Shown: one piece after another, positions 1 to 11,680 of the stretch
Numbering within the stretch: the stretch's first letter is position 1
How the letters are laid out: each line of letters begins with the position of its first letter
From: Leptodactylus fallax
Lineage: Eukaryota; Chordata; Amphibia; Anura; Leptodactylidae
Direction of reading: 5' to 3'
NCBI GenBank assembly: GCA_947044405.1
Contig: CAMRHE010000156.1
Span: 3,225,001 to 3,289,000, forward strand
DNA: 64,000 bases
Notes under the pieces: generated by a model
Databases searched by the model: none
What the model saw: only the letters and a program-made list of their open reading frames with translations
What the model was told of the DNA's origin: nothing
Program-made: the position numbers and the translations under genes

Positions 1-1075
1 GGAAAGATTACTGCTCATTATTGTGCAGAAATGATCTCATGACTAATAAAGGGATTTTGTAAATATAGGCTGAATTATTTTTTATCATAATAAATGACTA
101 ACATTTGACATAGTGGTGTCTACTCACATGTATAGAGCAAGCCTTCTTAACTGAGAATTAAAGAAAAAAACATTGAAGATGAGTGTGACCTGTCAGGTAC
201 CAAACTAATTTCCCAATAATTTAAAATGCAATAATAATAATAATCTCTTGACCTTCTTCAGGTGTATAGTCTTGAAACTACTACAGTATATATTTCAGTT
301 TTGCAAATTATCAGGTTGTCTTACTGCCTCACAGCTGTAAACTGTGAGGGGATCCAGCATCAAGTGTTTCATTTCCTTGCCACACCATCATGTGGAAAAT
401 AATTGGTTACATGGTTGCCATGCAATACATGGACATACCAGGTTCTCCAAAGCAAAAGACTTTCTTTGGAGCAATTCTCTGATAAGGCTAGAACATGAAA
501 GTCCTGCATGAGTTTTCCCCCTTTATAACACACCCTTTCCATTAAAGGGGTTTTCTGTGAATTAAGTAGAGGATATGTCCTGGGCAGAGCAGTCATCATG
601 AGGTACAAACGTTATTCACTGTACAGTTTTGTCCATACCTGTACAGTTTATATCCAAGTGAAACACAGCTGTATGAAGACATAACAAGTATATGGAAAAT
701 ATAATTTACTTTTTACCTCATGAAATATGTGTTTAAAGACTGTTCATTTTAATATTTCTGGCCAATATGTAATATACACATCATACTTCTGAATAGAATT
801 AGAACGGAAAGCATGGCTTATTAAATTATTGATGAAGATGTTTTGTATATCATGATCTTAACTATGTATAGATAATAGGTAAAGATGTGTTAGGCAGCTG
901 CTGCGCTTACTAATACTTAATTCTGGATATAAATTATTAACTTTCACCATCTGCTTCTCCTTCACATTAAACACATACATCTCATTTAATAAATCTCAGG
1001 ATGAATGAAAACCACCTTCACTATGTATAGATAGAACCATATGTAACATGAAAGGATTAGTTGGTGGCCCTGGCA
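1..1075. other. AT-rich non-coding DNA, no gene seen
   Basis: No open frame with recognisable protein similarity, no repeat structure and no RNA gene were seen. The only open frame of note (369-608, minus) has low-complexity composition and no family motif. It ends at the TA target site of the element at 1078. Confidence 0.6.
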
Positions 1076-1077
1076 TA

Positions 1078-2005
<928 letters not shown>

Positions 2006-2007
2006 TA

Positions 2008-2478
2008 AAATTGCTTTGAATGTTGAAGTGTTTCAATTTACTTTCAGATGGTTTTCCACTTTCCACTGCTGCTGGTGACAGCAGACACTTGCGGTCACCC
2101 CAGTATGGGAATATTTTTGAATATTAACAAATGACAATTCCATGGCAAGGTGCATGATCTGGAAGCAGAAAATAAGCCATGGCCATTCAGGTACACTTGT
2201 AGGTCTTTCCGTACTTCGTATGAAATGGCTTCACTAGCTCATTTGGCAAAATAGAATTGGCAGTGGCACTGGCAGGCAAAGTGAGCAAGAGTCTTCCTAC
2301 TTATCTCCATGATCTTCTTTGTAGGCAGGCCATATCCACACCTATCTGACGGAGAATACCTAGCTGCAATTATTTCTCTAGGAAAGCTGTCCCTGCTTGA
2401 TATCACCATGTACAGTCCCTGACAGAAGTTCTGTCGCTTATCCATGTTGTGGAATCAAAAGCTTATAACCTGACTTTA
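2008..2478. other. Non-coding spacer
   Basis: About 470 bp between two Tc1-like elements. No coding, RNA or repeat structure recognised. Confidence 0.5.
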
Positions 2479-3942
2479 AATTCATCCATTGGTTTTAGAA
2501 ATGACTCATATGAAAGCTGAAACCCTCCCAAATGATTTTTTTGGTTAAGAAAATAAATTGGCTTCACTGCTGAAATATTCATCATTTAATGAACACAGAA
2601 AGGTCAGATTTTGGCAAGACAAAAGTTTTGTTGCCTTGTCATCATATATTGCACCCAATCCTAGTTTAAAGCCTCACCTGTGCTCACTAATTGATCGGTT
2701 AATTAGTGGGTGTGTATAAAAAGGACTCCAGCACCCCAGACCTTCACTTGAACTGCAACTTCACCTCTGACAACATGCCAAAAATCAACCTTGATTTTTT
2801 GAAAAGCCTTGATTATCAAGAGGCTGAAGACCAGATCCACTGCAGAGGTGGCTGGCACCTTTAATGTGTCTCTGCGTCAAGTACAAAGACTTAAAAAAAG
2901 ATTTGAACAGACCGGAGATGTTTTTGACAAACCCAGATCCGGCAGACCCCGCACGACAACTGCTCAGGAGGAACGTTTGTTGGTTAGAAAATCAAAAGCC
3001 AGCCCCTCTTCCACTGCAGCAGAGCTCCAACAGGCCTGGTCACCTCAAGTCCCTGTGTCAACTAGAACAGTTTGTAGGATTCTGTCTCGAAATGGCCTCC
3101 ATGGTTGAATCAGTGCCCAGAAGGTGGATTTCTCAGATGAATCTTCAGTTGAATTACACCACAGCCGCCGCAAATACTGCAGGAGACCTACTGGAGCCCA
3201 TATGGATCCAAGATACACCCAGAAAACAGTTAAGCTTGGTGGTGGAAAGATCATGGTCTGGGGTTACATTCAGTATGGGGGTCTGCGAAACATTTGCAAG
3301 GTGGAAGGCAATATCAATAGCCTAAAATATCAAGAAGTATTAGCTTCCTTTACATTCCCAATCATAAAAGGGGTCAAATTTTGCAGCAGGATGGTGCTCC
3401 ATCGCATACATCCGTCTCTACATTAAAGTTCCTCAAGGCAAAGAAGATCAAGGTGCTCCAGGACTGGCCAGCCCATTCACCAGACATGAACATCATTGAG
3501 CATGTTTGGGGTAGGATGAAAGAGGAAGCTTGGCAGACAAAACCAAAGAATCTTGATGAACTCTGGGAGGCATGTAAGACTGCATTCTTTGCTATTCCTG
3601 ATGACTTCATTAATAAATTGTATGAATCATTGTTGAAACGCATGGATGCAGTCCTTCAAGCTCATGGAAGTCACACAAAATATTAAATATGGCTCTAATA
3701 GCACCACAACTTCATTCACCAATGTTATGAAACATATCTTTGTTTTTGAACAGAATTATTGGTTTGATTTTCACATTACTTTATGTGTGCGACAAAACTT
3801 TTGTCTTGCCAAAATCTGACCTTTCTGTGTTCATTAAATGATGAATATTTCAGCAGTGAAGCCAATTTATTTTCTTAACCAAAAATCATTTGGGAGGGTT
3901 TCAGCTTTCATATGAGTCATTTCTAAAACCAATGGATGAATT
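2479..3942 (+). mobile_element. Tc1/mariner transposon with ~155-bp inverted ends (DD35E spacing)
   Basis: The left end (2479 to about 2632) and right end (about 3790 to 3942) are near-perfect inverted repeats, both carrying AATTCATCCATTGG at the outside and GGCAAGACAAAAGTTTTG inside. They bracket a broken transposase. The spacing between the second Asp (QQDGAPSH) and the Glu (NIIEHVW) is 35 residues, so I call it DD35E. A clear TA duplication is not visible, because the right end abuts the start of the next element at 3943. Which of the two nested inverted motifs is the true terminus is uncertain. Confidence 0.85.
2775..3686 (+). pseudogene. Tc1-like (DD35E) transposase, broken
   Basis: The probable start is ATG at 2775 (MPKINLD). 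A frameshift near 2805 leads into the helix-turn-helix region (TRSTAEVAGTFNVSLRQVQR) and the GRPR linker (SGRPRTTTAQEER). A TGA at about 3106-3108 and an internal deletion of several tens of residues then lead directly to the first catalytic motif (VDFSDESS). A further one-base shift near 3350-3380 precedes QQDGAPSHTS and HSPDMNIIEHVW, with the C-terminus ending HTKY at 3686. All three acidic residues are still recognisable, but in different frames. The family role is cut-and-paste transposition at TA sites. Confidence 0.85.
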
Positions 3943-4283
3943 CAGGGGCGCACCGCTAATGAGGCGAAGTGAGGTGACCGCCTCAGGCGGCACTGTCCGT
4001 CACTGTCTGGGGGGAGGCATTTTTACTATTTAATGTAAACCAGCCCAGGACAGGCCGCTTTAAAAAAAAAAAAAACAAAGCTGAGCGAGGCCTGTCCTGT
4101 GCTGGTTTACGAGACGTCGCATGTCAGCGCAGGCGGCGATACAATGACGTCATCACGCCGGCTGCATCATGGCATCGCAAGTGAGTATAACTTTTTTTAT
4201 ATATAAATAGGCCGTGACCTGCTGGAATATCCCCAGCAGGTCACAGCGTATTTTTTTTACCTACCCCGCGTCTGCTCGTGGCC

Positions 4284-5927
4284 GTCATATGAAAAAGTTT
4301 CACCCCTATTAATCTTAATCATTTTTAGTTCTAAATATTTGGGTGTTTGCAACAGCCATTTCAATTTGATATATCTAATAACTGATGGACACAGTAATAT
4401 TTCAGGATTGAAATGAGGTTTATTGTACTAACAGAAAATGTGCAATATGCATTAAACCAAAATTTGACCGATGCAAAAATTTGGGTACCCTTATCATTTT
4501 ATTGATTTGAATACTCCTAACTACTTTTTACTGACTTACTGAAGCACAAAATTGGTTTTGTAACCTCACTGAGCTTTGAACTTCATAGCCAGGTGTATCC
4601 AATCATGAGAAAAGGTATTTAAGGTGGCCAATTGCAAGTTGTTCTCCTATTTGAATCTCCTCTGAAGAGTGGCATCATGGGCTTTTCAAAACAACTCTCA
4701 AATGATCTGAAAACAAAGATTGTTCAACATAGTTGTTCAGGGGAAGCATACAAAAAGTTGTCTCAGAGATTTAACCTGTTAGTTTCCACTGTGAGGAACA
4801 TAGTAAGGAAATGGAAGACCACAGGGACAGTTCTTGTTAAGCCCAGAAGTGGCAGGCCAAGAAAAATATCAGAAAGGCAGAGAAGAAGAATGGTGAGAAC
4901 AGTCAAGGACAATCCACAGACCACCTCCAAAGAGCTGCAGCATCATCTTGCTGCAGATGGTATCACTGTGCATCGGTCAACAATACAGCACACTTTGCAC
5001 AAGGAGAAGCTGTATGGGAGAGTGATGCGAAAGAAGCCGTTTCTGAAAGCACGCCACAAACAGAGTCGCCTGAGGTATGCAAAAGCACATTTGGACAAGC
5101 CAGCTTCATTTTGGAAGAAGGTCCTGTGGACTGATGAAACAAAGATTGAGTTGTTTGGTCATACAAAAAGACGTTATGCATGGCGTCAAAAAAACACAGC
5201 ATTCCAAGAAAAACACTTGCTACCCACTGTAAAATTTGGTGGAGGTTCCATCATGCTTTGGGGCTGTGTGGCCAATGCCGGCACCGGGAATCTTGTTAAA
5301 GTTGAGGGTCGCATGGATTCAACTCAGTATCAGCAGATTCTTGAGAATAATGTACAAGAATCAGTGATGAATTTGAAGTTACACCGGGGATGGATATTTC
5401 AGCAAGACAATGATCCAAAACACAGCTCCAAATCTACTCAGGCATTCATGCAGAGGAACAATTACAATGTTCTGGAATGGGCATCCCAGTCCCCAGACCT
5501 GAATATCATTGAACATCTGTGGAATAATTTGAAGCGGGCTGTCCATGCTCGGCGACCATCAAACTTAACTGAACTGGAATTGTTTTGTAAAGAGGAATGG
5601 TCAAAAGTACCTTCATCCAGGATCCAGGAACTGATTAAAAACTACAGGAAGCGACTAGAGGCTGTTATTTTTGCAAAAGGAGGATCTACTAAATATTAAT
5701 GTCACTTTTCTGTTGAGGTGCCCATACTTTTGCACCGGTCAAATTTTGGTTTAATGCATATTGCACATTTTCTGTTAGTACAATAAACCTCATTTCAATC
5801 CTGAAATATTACTGTGTCCATCAGTTATTAGATATATCAAATTGAAATGGCTGTTGCAAACAACCAAATATTTAGAACTAAAAATGATTAAGATTAATAG
5901 GGGTGCCCAAACTTTTTCATATGACTG
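4284..5927 (+). mobile_element. Full-length Tc1-like transposon with long inverted ends
   Basis: Inverted ends of about 210 bp (4284 to about 4495 and about 5718 to 5927) flank an intact transposase frame. Each end has an outer motif (AAAAAGTTT with CACCCC) and an inner related motif (GCAAAAATTTGGGTACCC), resembling the IR/DR arrangement of Sleeping Beauty-type elements. The right end is CATATGACTG followed by TA (5928-5929). The left end lacks the first bases (CA) and its TA, and adjoins a deletion of the host element. A second copy lies at 21831-23443. Confidence 0.93.
4677..5699 (+). CDS. Tc1-family transposase, intact 340-aa frame
   Basis: The enzyme would cut and rejoin the element at TA sites in the nucleus. 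I chose ATG 4677 (MGFSKQLSNDLK) because it gives the usual 340 residues; an in-frame ATG 15 codons upstream (4632) is also possible. Visible in order: first helix-turn-helix (about residues 5-50), GRPRK linker (about 62), second DNA-binding region with basic residues, first catalytic motif [22 protein letters not shown], second catalytic motif FQQDNDPKHSSK, and the Glu in NIIEHLW. Spacing between the second Asp and the Glu is 34 residues (DD34E). The frame ends STKY. It has Ala in EWASQSPDLN where the sister copy at 22024 and most relatives have Pro, so catalytic competence is uncertain. No poly-adenylation signal was assigned. Confidence 0.92.
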   Translation: MGFSKQLSNDLKTKIVQHSCSGEAYKKLSQRFNLLVSTVRNIVRKWKTTGTVLVKPRSGRPRKISERQRRRMVRTVKDNPQTTSKELQHHLAADGITVHRSTIQHTLHKEKLYGRVMRKKPFLKARHKQSRLRYAKAHLDKPASFWKKVLWTDETKIELFGHTKRRYAWRQKNTAFQEKHLLPTVKFGGGSIMLWGCVANAGTGNLVKVEGRMDSTQYQQILENNVQESVMNLKLHRGWIFQQDNDPKHSSKSTQAFMQRNNYNVLEWASQSPDLNIIEHLWNNLKRAVHARRPSNLTELELFCKEEWSKVPSSRIQELIKNYRKRLEAVIFAKGGSTKY

Positions 5928-5940
5928 TATAATAATAGTT

Positions 5941-6520
5941 CATGGGTGGCCCACTATGGGGCATAATACCGTGTGCAGGGGCCACTATGGAGCATAATAC
6001 AAGTGCAGGGGCCACTATGGAGCATAATACAAGTGCAGGGGCCACTATAGAGCATAATACTAGTGCAGGGGCCACTATGGAGCATAATACAAGTGCAGGG
6101 GCCACTATGGAGCATAATAGACAGTGCAGGGGCCACTATGGAGCATAATACCAGTGCAGGGGCCACTATAGAGCATAATACCAGTGCAGGGGCCACTATG
6201 GAGCATAATACCGTGTGCAGGGGCCACTGTGGAGCATAATACCGTGTGCAGGGGCCAATCTGGAGCATAATACCGTGTGCAGGGACCAATATGGGGCATA
6301 ATACCGTGTGCAGGGGTCACTAGGGAGCATAAAACTGTTTGCAGGAGTTGCTGTGGAACATAATACCATGTGCAGTGGCCACTGCAGGGCATAATACCGT
6401 GTGCAGGGGCCATTATGGAGCATAATACCGTGTGCAGGGGTCACTGCGAGGCATAATACAGTGTGCAGGGGCCGCTGCGGGCCATAATACTGTGTAATAC
6501 TGTGTGCAGGGGCTGCTGTG
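5941..6520 (+). repeat. 30-31 bp minisatellite (unit A)
   Basis: About 18 imperfect tandem copies of GTGCAGGGGCCACTATGGAG followed by CATAATAC plus two or three variable bases. The unit has few stop codons, which is why long spurious open frames appear on both strands. The same array recurs at 7850-8360, and related arrays at 16320-16900 and 63735-64000. Confidence 0.95.
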
Positions 6521-7802
6521 GAACATTATAGTGTGTGTAAATGGGGCGCTATAAACAGGGGCTATGGCACCTGTTTATATTATACGCTGTCTGTTTATAG
6601 TGGCCGTGTGATGTAATTCCAGCCTTGTCACATACTGTAGACATGTACAGGACGAGGCTGTAGTTACATTACATGGCCGCTATGAGATGAATGACACTAT
6701 GTAAACAGAGAAGCGGTCATGGCGCTTACACAGGTACCGTTCAAACAGCTGATCAGTGGGGGTCCTGGGTTTTTGAGCCCCACTGATTGGTTTATTAATG
6801 ACCTCGAAAACCTTTTAATTAGTTAACACCTGGGGCATTATTAATAAGGGGCACTATTTATACAGGGTACACACGGACATTATTAATATAAAGATGCACT
6901 TGGGGGTATTTTTCATTATGGGGGGTTATATCATATATTTTATAATTGGGGGTAGCAGCAGAATGGGGGCTTTGTGTAGGTGAGGACAATGTGGGTTGGT
7001 GCCTGGAAAAGTGAGGAGTCAAAGATGTCTGTGTTGCAAACAGGGGCGCACCGCTAATGAGGAGAGGTGAGGCGGCCGCCTCGGGCGGCACTGTCCGGGG
7101 GGCGGCATTTTACTATTTAATGTAAACCAGCCCAGGACAGGCCGCTTAAAAAAAAAAAAAACCAGAGCTGAGCGCGGCCTGTCTTGGGCTGGTTTACAAG
7201 ACGTCGCATCTCAGCGCAGGCGGCGATACAATGACGCCATCACGCCGCCTACGCTGAGACACAGACATCGCGGACAAGAGGAGGAGGCGGCGGCTGCATC
7301 AAGGCATCGCAGGTGAGTATAGCTTTTTTTTTATCTATATAAATAGGCCGTAACCTGTTGGAGTATCCCCGTCAGGTCAGGGCCTATTTATTTACCTACC
7401 CGCGTCTGCTCGTGGCCGCCCCAGCTTCCCCTTCTGCTATGGGCCGCAGAAAGGGAAGTGGATGCTGCTGTGAGCGGCCGCGGGCATCGGTAAGTTAGGC
7501 CACGGGCCGCAAATACTACTATTATTATACTCCGGGATCTATTCAGACCCCAGACTATAATAATCGGAAGCCTAGGGTTGGTGAGGGAACATAAAAAACA
7601 GTGTTACTCACCTCCTGCGATCCGATGTAACTCCGAGCAGGCTTGAGGCCTGTGGTGACGTCATCAGGTCGCGTCGCAGGCCTGATCACGTGACGTGTGT
7701 GCGCAATTAAACAGGGCCGAAAGCTGCAAGGAGTGCACCGGTGTCCAGGATAGGTAAGTAACTCTGATTTTTATGTTTGTATTCTCCCCTGGGTCTCCAA
7801 TC

Positions 7803-7842
7803 ATTATACTCTGGGGTCTGAAAAGACCCCAGAGTATAATAA
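7803..7842. repeat. Hairpin, near-perfect inverted repeat
   Basis: TATACTCTGGGGTCT and AGACCCCAGAGTATA are inverted copies separated by four bases (GAAA). The same palindrome or a half of it occurs in other hAT-like elements (about 7546, 16911-16930 and 63685-63720), so it is a shared structural module. Confidence 0.85.
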
Positions 7843-7849
7843 TAGTTCA

Positions 7850-8360
7850 TGGGTGGTCCACTATGGGGCATAATACCCTGTGCAGGGACCACTGTAGAGC
7901 ATAATACCCTGTGCAGGGGCCACTCTGGAGCATAATACAAGTGCAGGGGCCACTATAGAGCATAATACCGAGTGCAGGGGCCACTATAGAGCATAATACA
8001 AGTGCAGGAGCCACTATGGAGCATAATACCAGTGCAAGGGCCACTATGGAGGATAATACCAGTGCAGGGGCCACTATGGAGCATAATACCGTGTGCTGGG
8101 GCCACTATAGAGCATAATACAAGTGCAGGGGCCACTATGGAGCATAATACCAGTGCAGGGGCCAATATGGGGCATAAAACTGTGTGCAGGAGTTGCTGCG
8201 GAACATAATACCGTGTGCAGTGGCCAATGCGGGGCATAATACCGTGAGCAGGGGCTACTATGGAGCATAATACCGTGTGCAGGGGCCGCTGAGAGGCATA
8301 ATACAGTGTGCAGGGGCCGCTGCGGGCCATAACACTGTGTAATACTGTGTGCAGGGGCTG
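7850..8360 (+). repeat. 30-31 bp minisatellite (unit B)
   Basis: About 16 copies of the GGGGCCACTATGGAGCATAA unit, diverged from the array in unit A in copy number and in the two bases after CATAATAC. Confidence 0.95.
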
Positions 8361-9144
8361 CTGTGGAACTTTATAGTGTGTGTAAATGGGGAGCTATAAA
8401 CATGGGCTATGGCACCTGTTTATATTATACGCTGTCTGTTTATAGTGACCGTGTGATGTAATTGTAGCCTTGTCACATACTGTAGACATGTACAGGACGA
8501 GGCTGTAGTTACATGACATGGCCGCTATTAGATGAAATACACTATGTAAACAGAGAAGCGGTCACGGCGCTTACACAGGTACCATTCAAACAGCTGATCA
8601 GTGGGGGTCCTGGGTTTTTGAACCCCACTGATTAGTTTATTAATGACCTGGAAAACCTTTTAATTAGTTAACACCTGGGGTATTATTAATAAGGGGCACT
8701 ATTTATACAGGGTACACACGGACATTATTAATATAAAGATGTACTTGGGAGTATTATTCATTATGGGGGGTTATATCATATATTTTATAATTGGGGGTAG
8801 CAGCAGGATGGGGGCTTTGTGTAGGTGAGGACAATGTGGGTTGGATGCCTGGAAAAGTGAGGAGCCAAAGATGTCTGTGTTGCAACCTTTACAGAGACAA
8901 GTCACAGCTGGAAGAAGTGGTCATGGCGGTCCAGAGGGAAGAGAAGGGAAATGTGACCGATTAGTTAGAGACGTCACCTGTAAGTCACAGAATGTTACTG
9001 CACTGTATTCACCTAAATGATAGAGGATAAATACCTGAGTGATGGGGTCTGTCTGCTGAGTCCCCCACTGAGCCTGAGAATTGGGTTTTTCCCCCCACTA
9101 GGTGGGAATTCAGCCTGACCACAGCCATATATATAGGTGTTTCA

Positions 9145-9286
9145 CTTGGTGGATGGACGAACCCGCGTGGCTCTCATTCACTTCAATGGGAGTGCCAAAG
9201 ATACCCGAAGTCCAGTACTCAGCTATCTGCGGCGCTCCTATTATAGAGAATGGGGGCCACGCGGGCTCGTCCATCCACCAAGCAGA
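9145..9286. repeat. Palindromic MITE-like repeat
   Basis: CTTGGTGGATGGACGAACCC at the left and its near inverse GGGCTCGTCCATCCACCAAG at the right enclose CATTCACTTCAATGGGAGTG. This is a small fold-back element of about 140 bp inside the tail of the hAT-like element. Its family is unknown. Confidence 0.75.
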
Positions 9287-9522
9287 AGATGTGTGACGTT
9301 ACTTTCATTGTTAATGCCGTGTTGTTGATCTGATACTGAAGTAATACAGGAAGAAGAATTCTTAAAAACTGTTTTATAACTTTGTGTATTGTGTATATTG
9401 TGCGACGATAACAGTGTGTTAAACTAGTAGCATGGAAACTCAGTTTTGTTTTGTTTTTGGGGGGGGGGGGGGCGTCTTTCTATAGTCCGCCTCAGGCAGC
9501 AAAGAGGCTAGGTTCACCACTG

Positions 9523-9946
9523 GCAATGTGTTATTTTGAAAACCTCTTTTGGAGGCTCATTAGGGAAGTGTGTCACCTTCTGAAGCTCTTTGAGGAGGCT
9601 CAGGCCACCAAATGTGTCAGCAGCAGTGACAACTGAAGCATCAGAATTGTAATTCTTTTGACATATACAGGAAACACAGGCAGGCAATGAGAGGCAGAAG
9701 AAGAACAAAATGTTCTTCTTGGTCAGATAGTGTGCCAGAAATATCTCTAGACATTGTGTAAATTGTCACTACGCCAACGATATGTTGCTGTAGTATTTGC
9801 TTCCACATAGGGATGATGGGCAGGGCAGTCCTGTTTCTCTTCTGGCTGTTGTTATCATTATGACAATATTTCAGCTTTATCAGCTTACACACATTTTTCC
9901 TTTATTTTACCTTTCCTTTTTCCAATATATCCTTCATGTGTGTATT
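9523..9946. other. Non-coding spacer before the LINE
   Basis: Unique-looking sequence without a supported gene. Its last bases precede the left target duplication of the LINE at 9947-9962. Confidence 0.5.
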
Positions 9947-10104
9947 AAAAAACATGGACAATGGGGGGCGGAGCCTAGCCGGAGATTGAGATGGCCGCGT
10001 AATCTCAGAGCTCTCGGCTTGAGTCTGATATAGCGACCTACTTAGCGACAAGCCCGTGGCCTTTGGACATAGATTTTATTAGTAACGGTATCCTACCTTC
10101 AGGG

Positions 10105-11380
10105 ATGCCCAGAAAAAGGAAGTCGGCGGTGAAACCGCAGAAGATATCCGATTTTTACTTCCCTCACGGGGGGAGGGGGAGGAACAAAATGGAGTCGGCC
10201 CGCGCTCGGATGCGGAATCTAGGGCCTCAACTCCCACTCGTGACCGGCTGGAGGAAACAATCGCGCTCTCCGCACACAGGAGAGCGCTATCGGCTCCATC
10301 CTTACCACAGCTGCTGGACGGTGCGGTCACGGAGTCACCTGGGCCTTCTCCCCGGCAGGCCGGGGCCTATACTAAAAACGGGCCTCCGCAACATGGCGTC
10401 CTAGCGCTCACAGGCCTTTCCAACCCGGAGACGCTGCAATCACCTACCGCTAGCCCGGTTAAGCAGAGACCCAGGCTCCACAACAGCAACTCCCAGGATG
10501 AAAAGGTGAGTGTCAGTGCACAGCCTACTCCTCCATCCATTGATTTTTTTGCAGATATACCAGAGACGGAGAATCCACTAACTGAGGCCTCCATGAAAAA
10601 TATGCTTATGGCCTTTTGTAAATCATTAAGAACAGACATGTCTCGCATGGTAAAACCGCTAGATAGAGATCTTCAGGAATTAAAAAGCCGCCCTGTTCAT
10701 GTCGAATCTAAAATGGCGGAATTTGCGACTTCACATAACGCGCTTATAGATGCTCACTATGAGATGGAGACGGATGTGTCATTTTTGAAAGCTAAAATAG
10801 CTGATTTAGAAGATCGTTCAAGAAGAAATAATCTAAAATTTAGAGGGATTCCGGAGTCCGTACCTACGAATAATTTAACTCCATTCCTCCAGGATCTGAT
10901 CCGATCGCTAATACCGAACCTCACGGCGATGGATTTAACCATTGATAGAGCTCACAGAGTCCCCAGACCATCACATTTGGATGAAGCTGTACCTAGAGAT
11001 GTTTTAGCTAATTCATTTCTACCGTACTAAAGATCTGGTTTTGATGACTTCCCGAAAGGTAGACCGCTTACCTGAACCATATCACAAAATATCCATTTAC
11101 TCGGATTTATCTGCCACGACATTACAAAAAAGGCGACAATTCCTTCCTGTCACCACAGCTTTACGTTAACACCACATTTTGTACAAATGGGGATTTCCGG
11201 TCCAAGTGATCATTTTCCCGGGATAATATGGTGCATGTTATCAAAAGTCTGGAGGAAGGAAGAAGCCTGCTCAAAAGATGGAACATTCCGATTGCCGAGA
11301 TACCACCCAAACAACCACCCGGTCCTGTGTCAGATGGTTGGCATCAAGTGAGGGCCCAAGGACGTCCACGCAAAGGGCTA
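10105..11380 (+). pseudogene. LINE ORF1 (RNA-binding protein), frameshifted
   Basis: The likely start is ATG 10105 (MPRKRKSAVKPQK), a basic N-terminus. After a TAG at about 10402 the recognisable protein continues in another frame (10506-11030), with a coiled-coil stretch (LQELKSR to IADLEDRSRRNNLKFRGIPE) typical of L1 ORF1 proteins. That is followed by a RRM-like part (LIPNLTAMDLTIDRAHRV). Small deletions near 11018 and 11211 and a TAA near 11165 break the C-terminal part (HFYRTKDLV, then SRDNMVHVIKSLEEGRSLL). ORF1p normally coats the LINE RNA as a trimer. The end coordinate is approximate. Confidence 0.75.
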
Positions 11381-11680
11381 CAAAGCTAAGGACTCACCTT
11401 TTCTCGGATTCTGTATGTCCACGGTTGGTGAACTTATCCCCCCAGGATTACGACAGCCGCTGGTCCGCTGTACCACGTTTTTTTTTTTTCTTTTGTTTGG
11501 CTCTGCTACAAGGGTTTATTCTTTGGTTATGTAATTTGCATGATTTGTTTTTTTCTGGTTTTTGGCACATTGGGCAAAGTGATTACAGAAGGTGGAGATG
11601 GACTCGTCTCACAATGACATCGCCACCTACTGGTATAGGTAACTGCAGTAAGACTCTTAAAGCAATTCTAACTGTATGTT

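Larger units (their letters stand above)
7041..8884. repeat. Second copy of the hAT-like body (unit B)
   Basis: This unit repeats the order of unit A: CAGGGGCGCACCGCTAATGA start, A-rich stretch, CpG-rich block with GTGAGTATAGC, 30-bp array, GTGTGTAAATGGGG block and GTCTGTGTTGC end. It keeps about 420 bp (roughly 7410-7838) that unit A lost where the Tc1 sits. Confidence 0.85.
3943..9522. mobile_element. hAT-like non-autonomous element with duplicated body
   Basis: The left end is CAGGGGCGCACCGCTAATGA and the right end, read in reverse, is CAGTGGTGAACCTAGCCTCT. These short imperfect inverted ends starting CAG are typical of hAT elements. The body is present twice in direct order: unit A (3943-7040) and unit B (7041-8884) each begin CAGGGGCGCACCGCTAATGA and end near GTCTGTGTTGCAA, while only one right tail (8885-9522) exists. 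Unit A contains a Tc1 insertion. No 8-bp target duplication was found, so boundaries are inferred from the end motifs. No transposase is encoded. Confidence 0.6.

Noticed and set aside
5130..5160. CTGATGAAAC resembling a hammerhead core
   Set aside because: It encodes TDET of the transposase, and there is no stem II between CTGATGA and GAAAC.
5917..6444. Long overlapping open frames in the 30-bp array (repeated HSGPCTRYYAP-like peptides)
   Set aside because: They follow the tandem unit in several frames and on both strands; no start context or domain. Repeat artefact.
5941..8360. Regular 30-bp spacing suggesting a CRISPR array
   Set aside because: There are no unique spacers, only head-to-tail units, and the window is vertebrate.
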